Shown here in pieces: positions 7,048 through 15,541 of a stretch of DNA of 40,172 bases. The stretch is from Pseudomonas nitroreducens (GTDB taxonomy: Bacteria > Pseudomonadota > Gammaproteobacteria > Pseudomonadales > Pseudomonadaceae). The notes beneath the pieces are model-generated. The model did not search any database. It was not told the origin of the DNA and worked only from the letters and a program-made list of their open reading frames with translations. Position numbers and translations under genes: made by a program. Position 1 is the first letter of the stretch. Each line of letters opens with the position of its first letter. Location: the NCBI RefSeq assembly GCF_014204515.1, contig NZ_JACHLI010000048.1, forward strand, positions 1 through 40,172, in the 5' to 3' direction.

Positions 7048-8025
7048 ATGAGCCCAGCCGAACTTCACGCCGACAGCATCGTCATCGATGGTCTGATCAT
7101 CGCCAAATGGAACCGCGAGCTGTTCGAGGACATGCGCAAGGGCGGACTGACCGCCGCCAACTGCACCGTGTCGGTGTGGGAAGGCTTCCAGGCGACGGTG
7201 AACAACATCGTCTCCAGCAGCAAGCTGATCCGCGACAACAGCGACCTGGTGCTGCAGGTACGCACCACCGCCGACATCCGCAAGGCCAAGGAACAGGGCA
7301 AGACCGGCATCCTCTTCGGCTTCCAGAACGCCCATGCGTTCGAGGACCAGCTGGGCTACGTCGAGGTGTTCAAGCAGCTGGGCGTGGGCATCGTGCAGAT
7401 GTGCTACAACACCCAGAACCTGGTCGGCACCGGCTGCTACGAGCGCGACGGCGGCCTCTCCGGCTTCGGCCGCGAGATCGTCGCGGAGATGAACCGCGTC
7501 GGCATCATGTGCGACCTGTCCCACGTCGGCTCGAAGACCTCCGAGGAAGTCATCCTCGAGTCGAAGAAGCCCGTCACCTATTCCCACTGCCTGCCGTCGG
7601 GCCTGAAAGAACACCCGCGCAACAAGTCCGACGCCGAGCTGAAGTTCATCGCCGACCACGGCGGCTTCGTCGGCGTGACCATGTTCGCGCCGTTCCTCGC
7701 CAAGGGCATCGACTCGACCATCGACGACTACGCCGAAGCCATCGAGTACGTGATGAACCTCGTCGGCGAGGATGCCATCGGCATCGGCACCGACTTCACC
7801 CAGGGCCACGGCCAGGACTTCTTCGAGTGGCTGACCCACGACAAGGGTTACGCCCGCCGCCTCACCAGCTTCGGCAAGATCGTCAACCCGCTGGGCATCC
7901 GCACCGTGGGCGAATTCCCCAACCTCACCGAGACCCTGCTCAAGCGCGGCATGCCCGAGCGCGTGGTGCGCAAGGTCATGGGCGAGAACTGGGTCAGGGT
8001 CCTCGGCGAAGTCTGGGGCGAGTAA
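7048..8025 (+). CDS. Membrane-dipeptidase (renal dipeptidase) family protein of the dgc operon
   Basis: 325 residues, peptidase M19 fold. Conserved pieces seen: DLSH (His159), SH (His180) and GIGTDF (Asp249). Two metal-site elements of true dipeptidases are missing: the N-terminal DGHND motif is DGLII (14-18), removing the HxD ligands, and the bridging Glu (usually in GxEGgH) is Gln93 in GFQNAH. A standard binuclear zinc dipeptidase activity is therefore unlikely, though the fold and part of one metal site remain. First gene of the operon leading to dgcAB and the ETF pair; the same neighbour occurs beside dgcA in P. aeruginosa, which suggests a role in methylated-glycine metabolism that is not defined. 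No signal peptide despite the family name. ATG 7048 is preceded by GAGAGA. Confidence 0.85.
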   Translation: MSPAELHADSIVIDGLIIAKWNRELFEDMRKGGLTAANCTVSVWEGFQATVNNIVSSSKLIRDNSDLVLQVRTTADIRKAKEQGKTGILFGFQNAHAFEDQLGYVEVFKQLGVGIVQMCYNTQNLVGTGCYERDGGLSGFGREIVAEMNRVGIMCDLSHVGSKTSEEVILESKKPVTYSHCLPSGLKEHPRNKSDAELKFIADHGGFVGVTMFAPFLAKGIDSTIDDYAEAIEYVMNLVGEDAIGIGTDFTQGHGQDFFEWLTHDKGYARRLTSFGKIVNPLGIRTVGEFPNLTETLLKRGMPERVVRKVMGENWVRVLGEVWGE

Positions 8026-8035
8026 GCCGCTTTTC

Positions 8036-8070
8036 CCCCTCTCCCTCCGGGAGAGGGCCGGGGTGAGGGC
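8036..8070. repeat. CCCTCTCCC-type palindromic repeat
   Basis: CCCTCTCCCTCCGGGAGAGGG followed by CCGGGGTGAGGGC; sits between the dipeptidase-like and DUF5943-like genes without any promoter signs. Confidence 0.8.
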
Positions 8071-8150
8071 CAACCGCGCTCACCCGTAGTCCCCCTCATC
8101 CCCACCCTCTGCTCAGGCAAGAGGGAGCCAGAGAATTGGAGCGAAACACC

Positions 8151-8681
8151 ATGGCCAAACACGCCCCCGAACTGCCCATCGAAGTCGACAGCGAAACCGG
8201 CGTCTGGACCACCGACGCCCTGCCGATGCTCTACGTACCGCGGCACTTCTTCGTCAACAACCACATGGGCATCGAGGAAGAGCTGGGCGCCGAGCGCTAT
8301 GCCGAAATCCTCTACAAGGCCGGCTACAAGTCCGCCTGGCACTGGTGCGAGAAGGAAGCCGAGTGCCACGGCCTGGTCGGCGTCGAAGTCTTCGAGCACT
8401 ACATGAAGCGCCTGTCCCAGCGCGGCTGGGGCCTGTTCCAGATCGAGCAGATCGATCTCGACAAAGGCACCGCCCAGGTGCGCCTGAAGCACTCGGCCTT
8501 CGTCTACGTCTACGGCAAGGTCAACCGCAAGGTCGACTACATGTTCACCGGCTGGTTCGCCGGCGCCATGGACCAGATTCTCCAGGCGCGCGGCAGTGAC
8601 CTGCGCACCGTGGCCGAGCAGGTCTACAGCGGCTCCGAGGAAGGCCACGACGACGGCCTGTTCGTCGTCAAGCCGCTCTGA
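8151..8681 (+). CDS. Conserved dgc-operon protein, DUF5943 / V4R-like
   Basis: 176-residue soluble protein, second gene of the operon. The sequence has the layout of V4R-type small-molecule binding domains: an N-terminal helical part (HFFVNNHMGIEEELG), a central alpha/beta region (GWGLFQIEQIDLDKG) and the GWFAGAMDQIL helix near the end. No catalytic motif visible. It is a constant neighbour of dgcA in Pseudomonas, so a helper or sensor role in dimethylglycine catabolism is plausible but unproven. ATG 8151 was chosen over a TTG at 8136 because GGAG lies 9 bp upstream. Confidence 0.8.
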   Translation: MAKHAPELPIEVDSETGVWTTDALPMLYVPRHFFVNNHMGIEEELGAERYAEILYKAGYKSAWHWCEKEAECHGLVGVEVFEHYMKRLSQRGWGLFQIEQIDLDKGTAQVRLKHSAFVYVYGKVNRKVDYMFTGWFAGAMDQILQARGSDLRTVAEQVYSGSEEGHDDGLFVVKPL

Positions 8682-8691
8682 CCTGATCTTC

Positions 8692-8715
8692 GTAGGAGCG
8701 AGCCTGCTCGCGAAC
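8692..8715 (+). repeat. Single REP element (GTAGGAGCGAGC type)
   Basis: One copy with a C for T change in the centre (GAGCCTGCTCGC), located 58 bp before dgcA. No inverted partner nearby. Confidence 0.85.
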
Positions 8716-8773
8716 CAGCGGCCCTCGGGGCCGCCAGACAACAAGAAACCTCTGATCCCGTGAGGATGCCGCA

Positions 8774-10834
8774 ATGGCTTTCGAGGCAATGTTCCAGCCG
8801 ATCCAGATCGGCAAGCTGACCATCCGCAACCGCGTGCTCTCCACCGCCCACGCCGAAGTGATCGCCACCGATGGTGGCATGACTACCGAGCGCTACGTGA
8901 AGTACTACGAGGAGAAAGCCAAGGGCGGCATCGGCCTGGCCATCTGCGGCGGCTCCTCGGTCGTATCCAGCGACAGCCCGCAGGAGTGGTGGAGTTCGGT
9001 GAACCTCTCCACCGACCGCATCATCCCGCACTTCCAGAACCTGGCCGACGCCATGCACAAGCATGGCGCCAAGATCATGATCCAGATTACCCACATGGGC
9101 CGCCGCTCGCGCTGGGATGGCTTCAACTGGCCGACCCTGATGTCGCCCTCGGGCGTGCGCGAGCCGGTGCACCGGGCCACCTGCAAGACCATCGAGATCG
9201 AGGAAATCTGGCGGGTGATCGGCGATTTCGCCCAGGCGGCCCGCCGCGCCAAGGCCGGGGGCCTGGACGGTGTCGAGCTGTCCGCCGTGCACCAGCACAT
9301 GATCGACCAGTTCTGGAGCCCGCGCGTCAACAAGCGCACCGACGAATGGGGCGGTACTTTCGAGGGGCGGATGAAGTTCGGCCTGGAAGTGCTCAAGGCC
9401 GTGCGCCAGGAAGTCGGCGACGACTTCTGTGTCGGCCTGCGTATCTCCGGTGACGAGTTCCATCCGGATGGCCTGTCCCACGAGGACATGAAGCAGATCG
9501 CCAAGTACTACAGCGACACTGGCATGCTCGACTTCATTGGCGTGGTCGGCTCCGGCGCGGACACCCACAACACCCTGGCCAACGTCATCCCCAACATGAG
9601 CTTCCCGCCGGAGCCGTTCCTGCACCTGGCCGCCGGCATCAAGGAAGTGGTCAACGTGCCGGTGCTGCACGCGCAGAACATCAAGGACCCGAACCAGGCC
9701 ACGCGCATCCTCGAAGGCGGCTACGTCGACATGGTCGGCATGACCCGTGCGCACATCGCCGACCCGCACCTGATCGCCAAGATCAAGATGGGCCAGGTCG
9801 ACCAGATCAAGCAGTGCGTCGGCGCCAACTACTGCATCGACCGCCAGTACCAGGGCCTGGACGTGCTGTGCATCCAGAACGCCGCGACCACCCGCGAGTA
9901 CATGGGCCTGCCGCACATCATCGAGAAGACCACCGGCGTCAAGCGCAAGGTGGTGGTGGTCGGTGGTGGTCCGGCCGGCATGGAAGCGGCGCGCGTCGCC
10001 GCCGAGCGCGGTCACGACGTCACCCTGTTCGAGAAGAAGGACCAGCTCGGCGGGCAGATCACCATCGCCTCGAAAGCCCCGCAGCGTGACCAGATCGCCG
10101 GCATCACCCGCTGGTACCAGTTGGAGCTGGCGCGGCTGAACGTCGACCTGCGCCTGGGCACCGGCGCGGACGCCGACACCATCCTCGACCTGCGCCCCGA
10201 CGTGGTGGTGCTGGCCAACGGCGGCCATCCGTTCGTCGAACAGAACGAGCACTGGGGCGCCGCCGACGGGCTGGTAGTCAGCAGCTGGGATGTGCTCGAC
10301 GGCAAGGTGGCGCCGGGCAGGAACGTGCTGGTCTACGACACCATCTGCGAGTTCGGCGGCATGTCGGCGGCGGACTTCCTTGCCGACAAGGGTTCCCAGG
10401 TCGAAATCGTCACCGACGACATCAAGCCGGGTGTGGCCATGGGCGGCACCACCTTCCCGACCTACTACCGCAGCATGTACCCCAAGGAAGTGATCATGAC
10501 CGGTGACCTGATGCTGGAAAAGGTCTACCGCGAGGGCGACAAGCTGGTGGCGGTGCTGGAGAACGAATACACCGGCGCGAAAGAGGAGCGGGTGGTTGAC
10601 CAGGTCGTCGTGGAGAACGGCGTACGTCCGGACGAGAGTCTGTACTACGCGCTCAAGCAGGGCTCGCGCAACAAGGGCCAGATCGACGTCGAGGCGCTGT
10701 TCGCGATCAAGCCGCAGCCGTGTCTCGCCGAGCCGGGCGACGGCTACCTGCTGTTCCGCATCGGCGACTGTGTGGCCCCGCGCAACACCCACGCGGCGAT
10801 CTACGACGCGCTGCGTCTGTGCAAGGACTTCTAA
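8774..10834 (+). CDS. dgcA: Dimethylglycine demethylase subunit DgcA
   Basis: 686-residue flavoprotein of the trimethylamine dehydrogenase / 2,4-dienoyl-CoA reductase family, which with DgcB demethylates dimethylglycine to sarcosine. Domains: N-terminal old-yellow-enzyme TIM barrel (FQPIQIGKLTIRNR at the start; HQHMIDQFWSPRVNKRTDEWGG for FMN and substrate), an Fe-S loop around residues 348-366, then a nucleotide-binding region with VVGGGPAGMEAA near 393-405. The Fe-S loop is CVGANYC: Cys348, Cys354 and Cys366 are kept, but the second ligand expected in trimethylamine dehydrogenase is Ala351. Either the cluster is altered or another residue serves. ATG 8774 has GAGGA upstream. Preceded by a REP element and followed by a repeat-filled 185-bp gap before dgcB. 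Confidence 0.93.
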   Translation: MAFEAMFQPIQIGKLTIRNRVLSTAHAEVIATDGGMTTERYVKYYEEKAKGGIGLAICGGSSVVSSDSPQEWWSSVNLSTDRIIPHFQNLADAMHKHGAKIMIQITHMGRRSRWDGFNWPTLMSPSGVREPVHRATCKTIEIEEIWRVIGDFAQAARRAKAGGLDGVELSAVHQHMIDQFWSPRVNKRTDEWGGTFEGRMKFGLEVLKAVRQEVGDDFCVGLRISGDEFHPDGLSHEDMKQIAKYYSDTGMLDFIGVVGSGADTHNTLANVIPNMSFPPEPFLHLAAGIKEVVNVPVLHAQNIKDPNQATRILEGGYVDMVGMTRAHIADPHLIAKIKMGQVDQIKQCVGANYCIDRQYQGLDVLCIQNAATTREYMGLPHIIEKTTGVKRKVVVVGGGPAGMEAARVAAERGHDVTLFEKKDQLGGQITIASKAPQRDQIAGITRWYQLELARLNVDLRLGTGADADTILDLRPDVVVLANGGHPFVEQNEHWGAADGLVVSSWDVLDGKVAPGRNVLVYDTICEFGGMSAADFLADKGSQVEIVTDDIKPGVAMGGTTFPTYYRSMYPKEVIMTGDLMLEKVYREGDKLVAVLENEYTGAKEERVVDQVVVENGVRPDESLYYALKQGSRNKGQIDVEALFAIKPQPCLAEPGDGYLLFRIGDCVAPRNTHAAIYDALRLCKDF

Positions 10835-10868
10835 GACACGCCTCGTGATGTCCGGTTGGCACGGACAG

Positions 10869-10976
10869 CCCCCTCTCCCTTCAGGGAGAGGGTTGGGGAG
10901 AGGGTGGTGGGCCGGGTGACTGAACCGACCGGAAACACCCTCTCCCCCCGCCCTCTCCCGCCAGCGGGAGAGGGAG
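10869..10976. repeat. Double CCCTCTCCC palindrome
   Basis: Two hairpins, CCCTCTCCCTTCAGGGAGAGGG at 10871 and CCCTCTCCCGCCAGCGGGAGAGGG at 10951, with further half-copies between, fill almost the whole dgcA-dgcB spacer. A stable stem here could modulate the amount of dgcB relative to dgcA, as REP elements in operons can. Confidence 0.8.
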
Positions 10977-11019
10977 CTTGTCCAGCGCCCCCTGAGGTCC
11001 CGTAGGGAGACCCATAACA

Positions 11020-12987
11020 ATGCTCAACATCATCCTCCCCATCCTGCTCTTCGCCGCCCTCGGCCTTGCCGTGCTGGGCGCCGTGAAGCGCTTCTCGATG
11101 TGGCGCCGCGGCCGACCCGCCCAGGTCGACTGGCTCGGCGGCCTGCTGAAGATGCCGCGCCGCTACCTGGTGGACCTGCACCACGTGGTCGAGCGCGACA
11201 AGTACATGTCGAAGACCCACGTGGCCACCGCCGGCGGCTTCGTTCTGGCTGCGCTGCTGGCCATCCTGGTGCATGGTTTCGGCCTGCACAGCCGCATTCT
11301 CGGCTTCGCCCTGCTGGCCGCCACCGCGCTGATGTTCGGCGGTGCGCTGTTCGTCGCCAGGCGTCGCCTCGACCCGCCGTCGCGGCTGTCGAAAGGTCCG
11401 TGGATGCGCCTGCCGAAAAGCCTGCTGATGTTCTCGGCGAGCTTCTTCATTGCCACCCTGCCGGTGGCCGGCATCCTGCCCGAAGGTTTCGGTGGCTGGT
11501 TCCTCGCGGCGATCCTCGCGGTGGGCGTGGCCTGGGGCGTGTCCGAGCTGTTCTTCGGCATGACCTGGGGCGGCCCGATGAAGCACGCCTTCGCCGGCGC
11601 CCTGCACCTGGCCTGGCATCGTCGTTCTGAGCGCTTCGGAGGCGGTCGTTCCACCGGCCTCAAGCCGCTGGATTTGCAGGACCCGATGGCGCCGCTGGGC
11701 GTCGAGAAGCCCACCGATTTCACCTGGAACCAGCTGCTCGGCTTCGACGCCTGCGTGCAGTGCGGCAAGTGCGAGGCGATGTGCCCGGCCTTCGCCGCCG
11801 GCCAGCCGCTGAACCCGAAGAAGCTCATCCAGGACATGGTCATCGGCCTGGCCGGTGGCAGTGACGCCCACTTCGCCGGTTCCCCCTATCCGGGCAAACC
11901 GCTGGGTGAACACAGTGGCGGCCCGCACCAGCCCATCGTGGCGCTGGACGGCAAGGCGCTGGTGGATGCCGACACCCTCTGGTCCTGCACCACCTGCCGC
12001 GCCTGCGTCGAGGAATGCCCGATGATGATCGAGCACGTCGACGCCATCGTCGACATGCGCCGCCACCTCACCCTGGAAAAGGGCGCGACCCCGAACAAGG
12101 GCGCCGAGGTGCTGGAAAACCTCATCGCCACCGACAACCCCGGCGGCTTCGCCCCCGGCGGCCGGCTGAACTGGGCAGCGGACCTGAACCTGCCGCTGCT
12201 GGCCGACAAGCAGGAGGCCGACGTACTGTTCTGGGTCGGCGACGGCGCCTTCGACATGCGCAACCAACGCACCCTGCGCTCCTTCGTGAAGATACTCAAG
12301 GCCGCCCACGTCGACTTCGCCGTGCTCGGCCTGGAAGAACGCGACAGCGGCGACGTGGCCCGTCGCCTGGGCGACGAAGCCACCTTCCAGACCCTGGCCA
12401 AACGCAACATCGCCACCCTGGCCAAATACCGCTTCAAGCGCATCGTCAGCTGCGACCCGCACAGCTTCCACGTGTTGAAGAACGAATACGGCGCGCTGGG
12501 CGGCAACTACCAGGTACTGCACCACACCACCTTCATCGACGAGCTGGTGCAGAAGGGTGCGCTGAACCTCGGCCAGAGCAAGGCCGCCAGTGTGACCTAC
12601 CACGACCCGTGCTACCTCGGTCGCTACAACGGCGAGTACGAAGCGCCACGCAACGTGCTCAAGGCCATCGGCATCGAAGTGAAGGAAATGGCCCGCTCCG
12701 GCTTCCGCTCGCGCTGCTGCGGCGGTGGCGGCGGCGCGCCGATCACCGACATCCCCGGCAAGCAGCGGATTCCCGACATGCGCATGGTCGACATCAAGGA
12801 GACCGGCGCCGAGGTGGTGGCCGTGGGCTGCCCGCAGTGCACCGCGATGCTCGAAGGCGTGGTCGCGCCGCGCCCGGAGATCAAGGACATCGCCGAACTG
12901 GTTGCCGAGGTCCTCATCGAGGCCACCGAGGTGCCGGCAAAAAAGCCCTCGCTGGCGCGCCGTGAAGAAGCGGTGGAGGTGCATTGA
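11020..12987 (+). CDS. dgcB: Dimethylglycine demethylase subunit DgcB (membrane Fe-S protein)
   Basis: 655 residues. N-terminal part has several membrane spans (MLNIILPILLFAALGLAVLG; ATAGGFVLAALLAILVHG; LLAATALMFGGALFVA; LLMFSASFFIATLPVAG; GWFLAAILAVGVAWGV). Two 4Fe-4S ferredoxin motifs follow: CVQCGKCEAMCP from Cys245 and CTTCRACVEECP from Cys323. The C-terminal half carries two cysteine-rich CCG-type regions (HDPCYLGRYN; RCCGGGGG near 565), as in heterodisulfide-reductase-like electron-transfer proteins. It most likely carries electrons between DgcA, the ETF pair and the quinone pool. ATG 11020 has GGGAGA upstream. Ends TGATG with no overlapping gene. Confidence 0.93.
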   Translation: MLNIILPILLFAALGLAVLGAVKRFSMWRRGRPAQVDWLGGLLKMPRRYLVDLHHVVERDKYMSKTHVATAGGFVLAALLAILVHGFGLHSRILGFALLAATALMFGGALFVARRRLDPPSRLSKGPWMRLPKSLLMFSASFFIATLPVAGILPEGFGGWFLAAILAVGVAWGVSELFFGMTWGGPMKHAFAGALHLAWHRRSERFGGGRSTGLKPLDLQDPMAPLGVEKPTDFTWNQLLGFDACVQCGKCEAMCPAFAAGQPLNPKKLIQDMVIGLAGGSDAHFAGSPYPGKPLGEHSGGPHQPIVALDGKALVDADTLWSCTTCRACVEECPMMIEHVDAIVDMRRHLTLEKGATPNKGAEVLENLIATDNPGGFAPGGRLNWAADLNLPLLADKQEADVLFWVGDGAFDMRNQRTLRSFVKILKAAHVDFAVLGLEERDSGDVARRLGDEATFQTLAKRNIATLAKYRFKRIVSCDPHSFHVLKNEYGALGGNYQVLHHTTFIDELVQKGALNLGQSKAASVTYHDPCYLGRYNGEYEAPRNVLKAIGIEVKEMARSGFRSRCCGGGGGAPITDIPGKQRIPDMRMVDIKETGAEVVAVGCPQCTAMLEGVVAPRPEIKDIAELVAEVLIEATEVPAKKPSLARREEAVEVH

Positions 12988-13013
12988 TGAACTCGTTGCA
13001 CAGACCTGAACCT

Positions 13014-13084
13014 GTAGGAGCGAGCTTGCTCGCGAACCGCCCAAACTTCGGTGCTGATCCGTTCGCGAGCGAGCTCGCTCCCAC
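13014..13084. repeat. REP pair (inverted, REPIN)
   Basis: GTAGGAGCGAGC... at 13014-13037 faces its inverted copy GTTCGCGAGCGAGC... at 13061-13084 with a 23-bp spacer, between dgcB and the ETF alpha gene. Confidence 0.9.
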
Positions 13085-13114
13085 GAAAAGCACCTTCGCG
13101 CTGGAGGCTCTGTC

Positions 13115-14347
13115 ATGAGCGACATCATCCGCCGCGACCCGCGTGCCGAGTGGATCGCCCGCAACCGCCTGCATCCGCTGCACGCGGCCATGCAATCGGC
13201 CCAGGGCGGCGAGAGTCGCTGGATGGGCCCCAACGGCGTGGTGCGCAAGAACCCCCACGCGGTGGGTTTCATCGGCCCGAACGGCATCAAGCGCATCGAC
13301 CGCTCCGGTGGCCAGCAAGGCACCGGCGGCAAGCGCAGCAGCGCGGCGGAAGTCGTGCAGCTGCCGCTGCTGATCCTCGAACAGCCGGCGTTCCTGATTG
13401 CCGTAGTGCCGGACATGGTCGGCGGCCGTCTTTCCAGCCACGACCGCGACCTGCTGGGCCTGGCCCGCAAGCTCGCCGGCAGCGACGGCGCGGTGCTGGC
13501 CGTGGTGTTCGGTGAGCACAAGGAATCCGCTTTCGACACGGCCGGCGTCGACCGTCTGCTACAGATCGAAGGCAACGAGTACGATGGCTACGCCCCGGAA
13601 CAACGGGTGCTGGCGCTGCGCTCGGTCAACAGCCAGTTCGCCCCGCGTCACTGGCTGCTGCCGGACAGCCGCAGCGGTGGCGGCGAGCTGGGTCGGCGAC
13701 TGGCTGCCAGCCTCGGCGAACGCCCGGCAACCCGCGTCTGGCAGGCCGAAGGCGAGCGCTGCGTCGGCCGTGCCGGTGCCGGCCGGCAGGACCTGCACCG
13801 CGAGCTGCCACGGCTAATCCTGGCCGCCGCCGAGTGCGCCGAGCCGGTCAGCGAGACCCGCCACGAAGCCCGCGCCGTCGAGCTGGAGAGCAAGGTCGCA
13901 CGCAACCTGCCGCGTATCGAGGACCTCGGCCCGGTAGCCGTGGACCCGGCGCAGATTCCCATGGCGGAGGCGGAGTTCATCCTTTCCGGCGGCAACGGCG
14001 TGAAGGACTGGGACCTGTTCCACCGCGCAGCCGTCGCCCTCGGCGCCACCGAAGGCGCCTCCCGCGTGGCGGTGGATGACGGCCACATGCCGCGTGGCCG
14101 CCAGGTCGGCGCTACCGGTACCTGGGTCACCGCGCGGGTCTATCTGGCGGTGGGCATTTCCGGGGCGATCCAGCACCTGCAGGGCATCGGCTCCTGCGAC
14201 AAGGTGGTGGCGATCAACCTGGACCCGGGCTGCGACATGATCAAACGCGCCGACCTCTCGGTGATCGGCGACTCCGCCGCGATCCTCAAGGCGCTGATGG
14301 CCCTGGCCGAAGCCCATCGCAATGGAGCGGCGCGTGATGCGGCATAA
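13115..14347 (+). CDS. etfA: Electron transfer flavoprotein alpha subunit of the dgc operon
   Basis: 410 residues. The C-terminal FAD-binding domain is clear: GVKDWDLFHRAAVALGA, GATGTWVTARVYLAVGISGAIQHLQG shortened as GISGAIQHLQG, and AINLDPGCDMIKRADLSVIGD. This domain classifies it as ETF alpha. About 90 N-terminal residues (rich in GPNG repeats: MGPNGVVRKNP, IGPNGIKRID) precede the usual ETF fold and make it longer than housekeeping ETF alpha (~310). Known Pseudomonas dgc operons carry such a dedicated ETF pair, which would take electrons from DgcAB. GGAGG lies 6 bp before the ATG. Followed by etfB after a repeat-filled gap. Confidence 0.9.
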   Translation: MSDIIRRDPRAEWIARNRLHPLHAAMQSAQGGESRWMGPNGVVRKNPHAVGFIGPNGIKRIDRSGGQQGTGGKRSSAAEVVQLPLLILEQPAFLIAVVPDMVGGRLSSHDRDLLGLARKLAGSDGAVLAVVFGEHKESAFDTAGVDRLLQIEGNEYDGYAPEQRVLALRSVNSQFAPRHWLLPDSRSGGGELGRRLAASLGERPATRVWQAEGERCVGRAGAGRQDLHRELPRLILAAAECAEPVSETRHEARAVELESKVARNLPRIEDLGPVAVDPAQIPMAEAEFILSGGNGVKDWDLFHRAAVALGATEGASRVAVDDGHMPRGRQVGATGTWVTARVYLAVGISGAIQHLQGIGSCDKVVAINLDPGCDMIKRADLSVIGDSAAILKALMALAEAHRNGAARDAA

Positions 14348-14352
14348 CAGCA

Positions 14353-14379
14353 GCAGGCTTCAGGCGGCAGGCTTCAGGC
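14353..14379. repeat. Two-copy 14-bp tandem repeat
   Basis: GCAGGCTTCAGGC occurs twice, period 14, directly after the etfA stop codon. Confidence 0.7.
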
Positions 14380-14413
14380 AAGATCGGTATGAAGCGCGGG
14401 CGCTCAACCCATT

Positions 14414-14493
14414 CGTAGGGCGGATAAAGCCGCAGGCTTTATCCGCCATCACGGCCCCATCGGCGGATAACGCTGCGCGTTATTCGCCCTACG
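14414..14493. repeat. CGTAGGGCG/GGATAA-type paired palindrome
   Basis: CGTAGGGCGGATAA ... TTATCCGCC and GGCGGATAACGC ... GCGTTATTCGCC form two hairpins bounded by CGTAGGGCG and CGCCCTACG. The element ends 13 bp before the etfB start codon. Same family as 27726-27803 and 31573-31664. Confidence 0.85.
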
Positions 14494-14506
14494 TCGAGAT
14501 TGCAGC

Positions 14507-15283
14507 ATGAACGATCTGAACATCGTCGCCCTGGTCTCCATCGGCGCCCACCCGGCGTCCGGCCGTGCGCGTCGCGCCGAGCAGGATGCCCGCGCGGTGG
14601 AACTGGGCATGGGCCTCGCTGGCAAGCGCCTGCGCGTGGTGCATGCCGGTGATGCCGGCGAAGAAGCACTGCGCGGCTACCTCGGCATGGGCCTGGACGA
14701 ACTGGCGGTGCTCGAGCAGCCCGCTGGCGCTGACGCTCTCCCTGCGCTGGCGGCCTATCTGGGCGACAGCGATGCGCAGCTGGTGCTCACCGGCACCCAA
14801 GCGGAAACCGGCGAAGGCTCCGGCATGCTGCCCTTCCTGTTGGCCGAGCGCCTGGGCTGGCCGCTGGTGGTCGGCCTGGCGGAAGTGGAGAAGGTGGAAG
14901 GCGGTAGCGCCCAGGTACTGCAAGCCTTGCCCCGTGGCCAGCGCCGCCGGCTGAAGGTGCGCCTGCCCTTCGTCGCCAGCGTCGACAATGCCGCCCCGGT
15001 CGCTCGCCAGAGTGCCTTCGGCCCGGCCCGTCGTGGTTACCTGGAAGCTCATGAAGTGGAAGTGGTGGATGACCCGCTGCTCGCCGAAGGTAGCCTGCAA
15101 CCGGCGCGCCCGCGGCCCAAGCGTTTGAAGGTGATCAAGGCGAAGACCGGCGCCGAACGCATGAAGGCCGCGACTGCCAAGGCTTCCGGCGGCACCGGGC
15201 AGGTGCTCAAGGACGTCACGCCCGAGGCGGGCGCCGAGGCGATCTTCAAGCTGTTGCGCGAAGAGGGCGTGATTCGCGTGTGA
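14507..15283 (+). CDS. etfB: Electron transfer flavoprotein beta subunit of the dgc operon
   Basis: 258 residues with ETF-beta signatures: ARRAEQDARAVELGMGLA at the nucleotide-binding start, LVLTGTQAETGEGSGMLPFLLAERLGWP in the core, and a C-terminal anchoring extension (LKVIKAKTGAERM). Partner of the alpha subunit just upstream. The ribosome-binding site is weak (GAG in CGTCGAGATTGCAGC) because a palindromic repeat ends only 13 bp before the ATG; this may lower or condition its translation. Last gene of the operon; a third repeat family follows. Confidence 0.9.
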   Translation: MNDLNIVALVSIGAHPASGRARRAEQDARAVELGMGLAGKRLRVVHAGDAGEEALRGYLGMGLDELAVLEQPAGADALPALAAYLGDSDAQLVLTGTQAETGEGSGMLPFLLAERLGWPLVVGLAEVEKVEGGSAQVLQALPRGQRRRLKVRLPFVASVDNAAPVARQSAFGPARRGYLEAHEVEVVDDPLLAEGSLQPARPRPKRLKVIKAKTGAERMKAATAKASGGTGQVLKDVTPEAGAEAIFKLLREEGVIRV

Positions 15284-15305
15284 GCAAGGCGTTGTCGGAT
15301 AGCGA

Positions 15306-15365
15306 TCGCGGACGGAGTCCGCTCCTACGCACGGAAATTATCGTAGGAGTGGACTTTGTCCGCGA
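15306..15365. repeat. TCGCGGACGG/CGTAGGAG-type inverted pair
   Basis: TCGCGGACGGAGTCCGCTCC... at 15306-15329 faces a slightly diverged inverted copy at 15342-15365. Same family as 27631-27705. It follows etfB and may act as an operon boundary. Confidence 0.8.
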
Positions 15366-15412
15366 TTATTCGGTCCAAATTCCGGATGCGGGACGGAAAT
15401 CATTGAAATGAC

Positions 15413-15445
15413 ACGAGAATAGTCTCGTAAGCTATTGAATTGACA
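15413..15445 (+). promoter_or_regulatory. Inverted repeat and -35-like element before the zap pair
   Basis: ACGAGA-ATAG-TCTCGT (15413-15428) is a perfect 6-bp inverted repeat; TTGACA follows at 15440-15445. A convincing -10 at 16-18 bp is missing (nearest AGAAGA/GAAGAT). Possible promoter/operator for the ZapB-like/ZapA genes. Confidence 0.3.
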
Positions 15446-15541
15446 GTATACGGCTTGTCAGAAGATCGCCGTTTTCACTGGCCCCGCCGCGCCCCTTTCT
15501 TTATCCTCCGCACCCTTTGAAAGGCTTTGCGGAGGCTCCCC

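Noticed and set aside
12987..13019. Ten-codon frame starting in the dgcB stop (TGATG)
   Set aside because: Runs straight into the REP element at 13014; no ribosome site or conservation cue.
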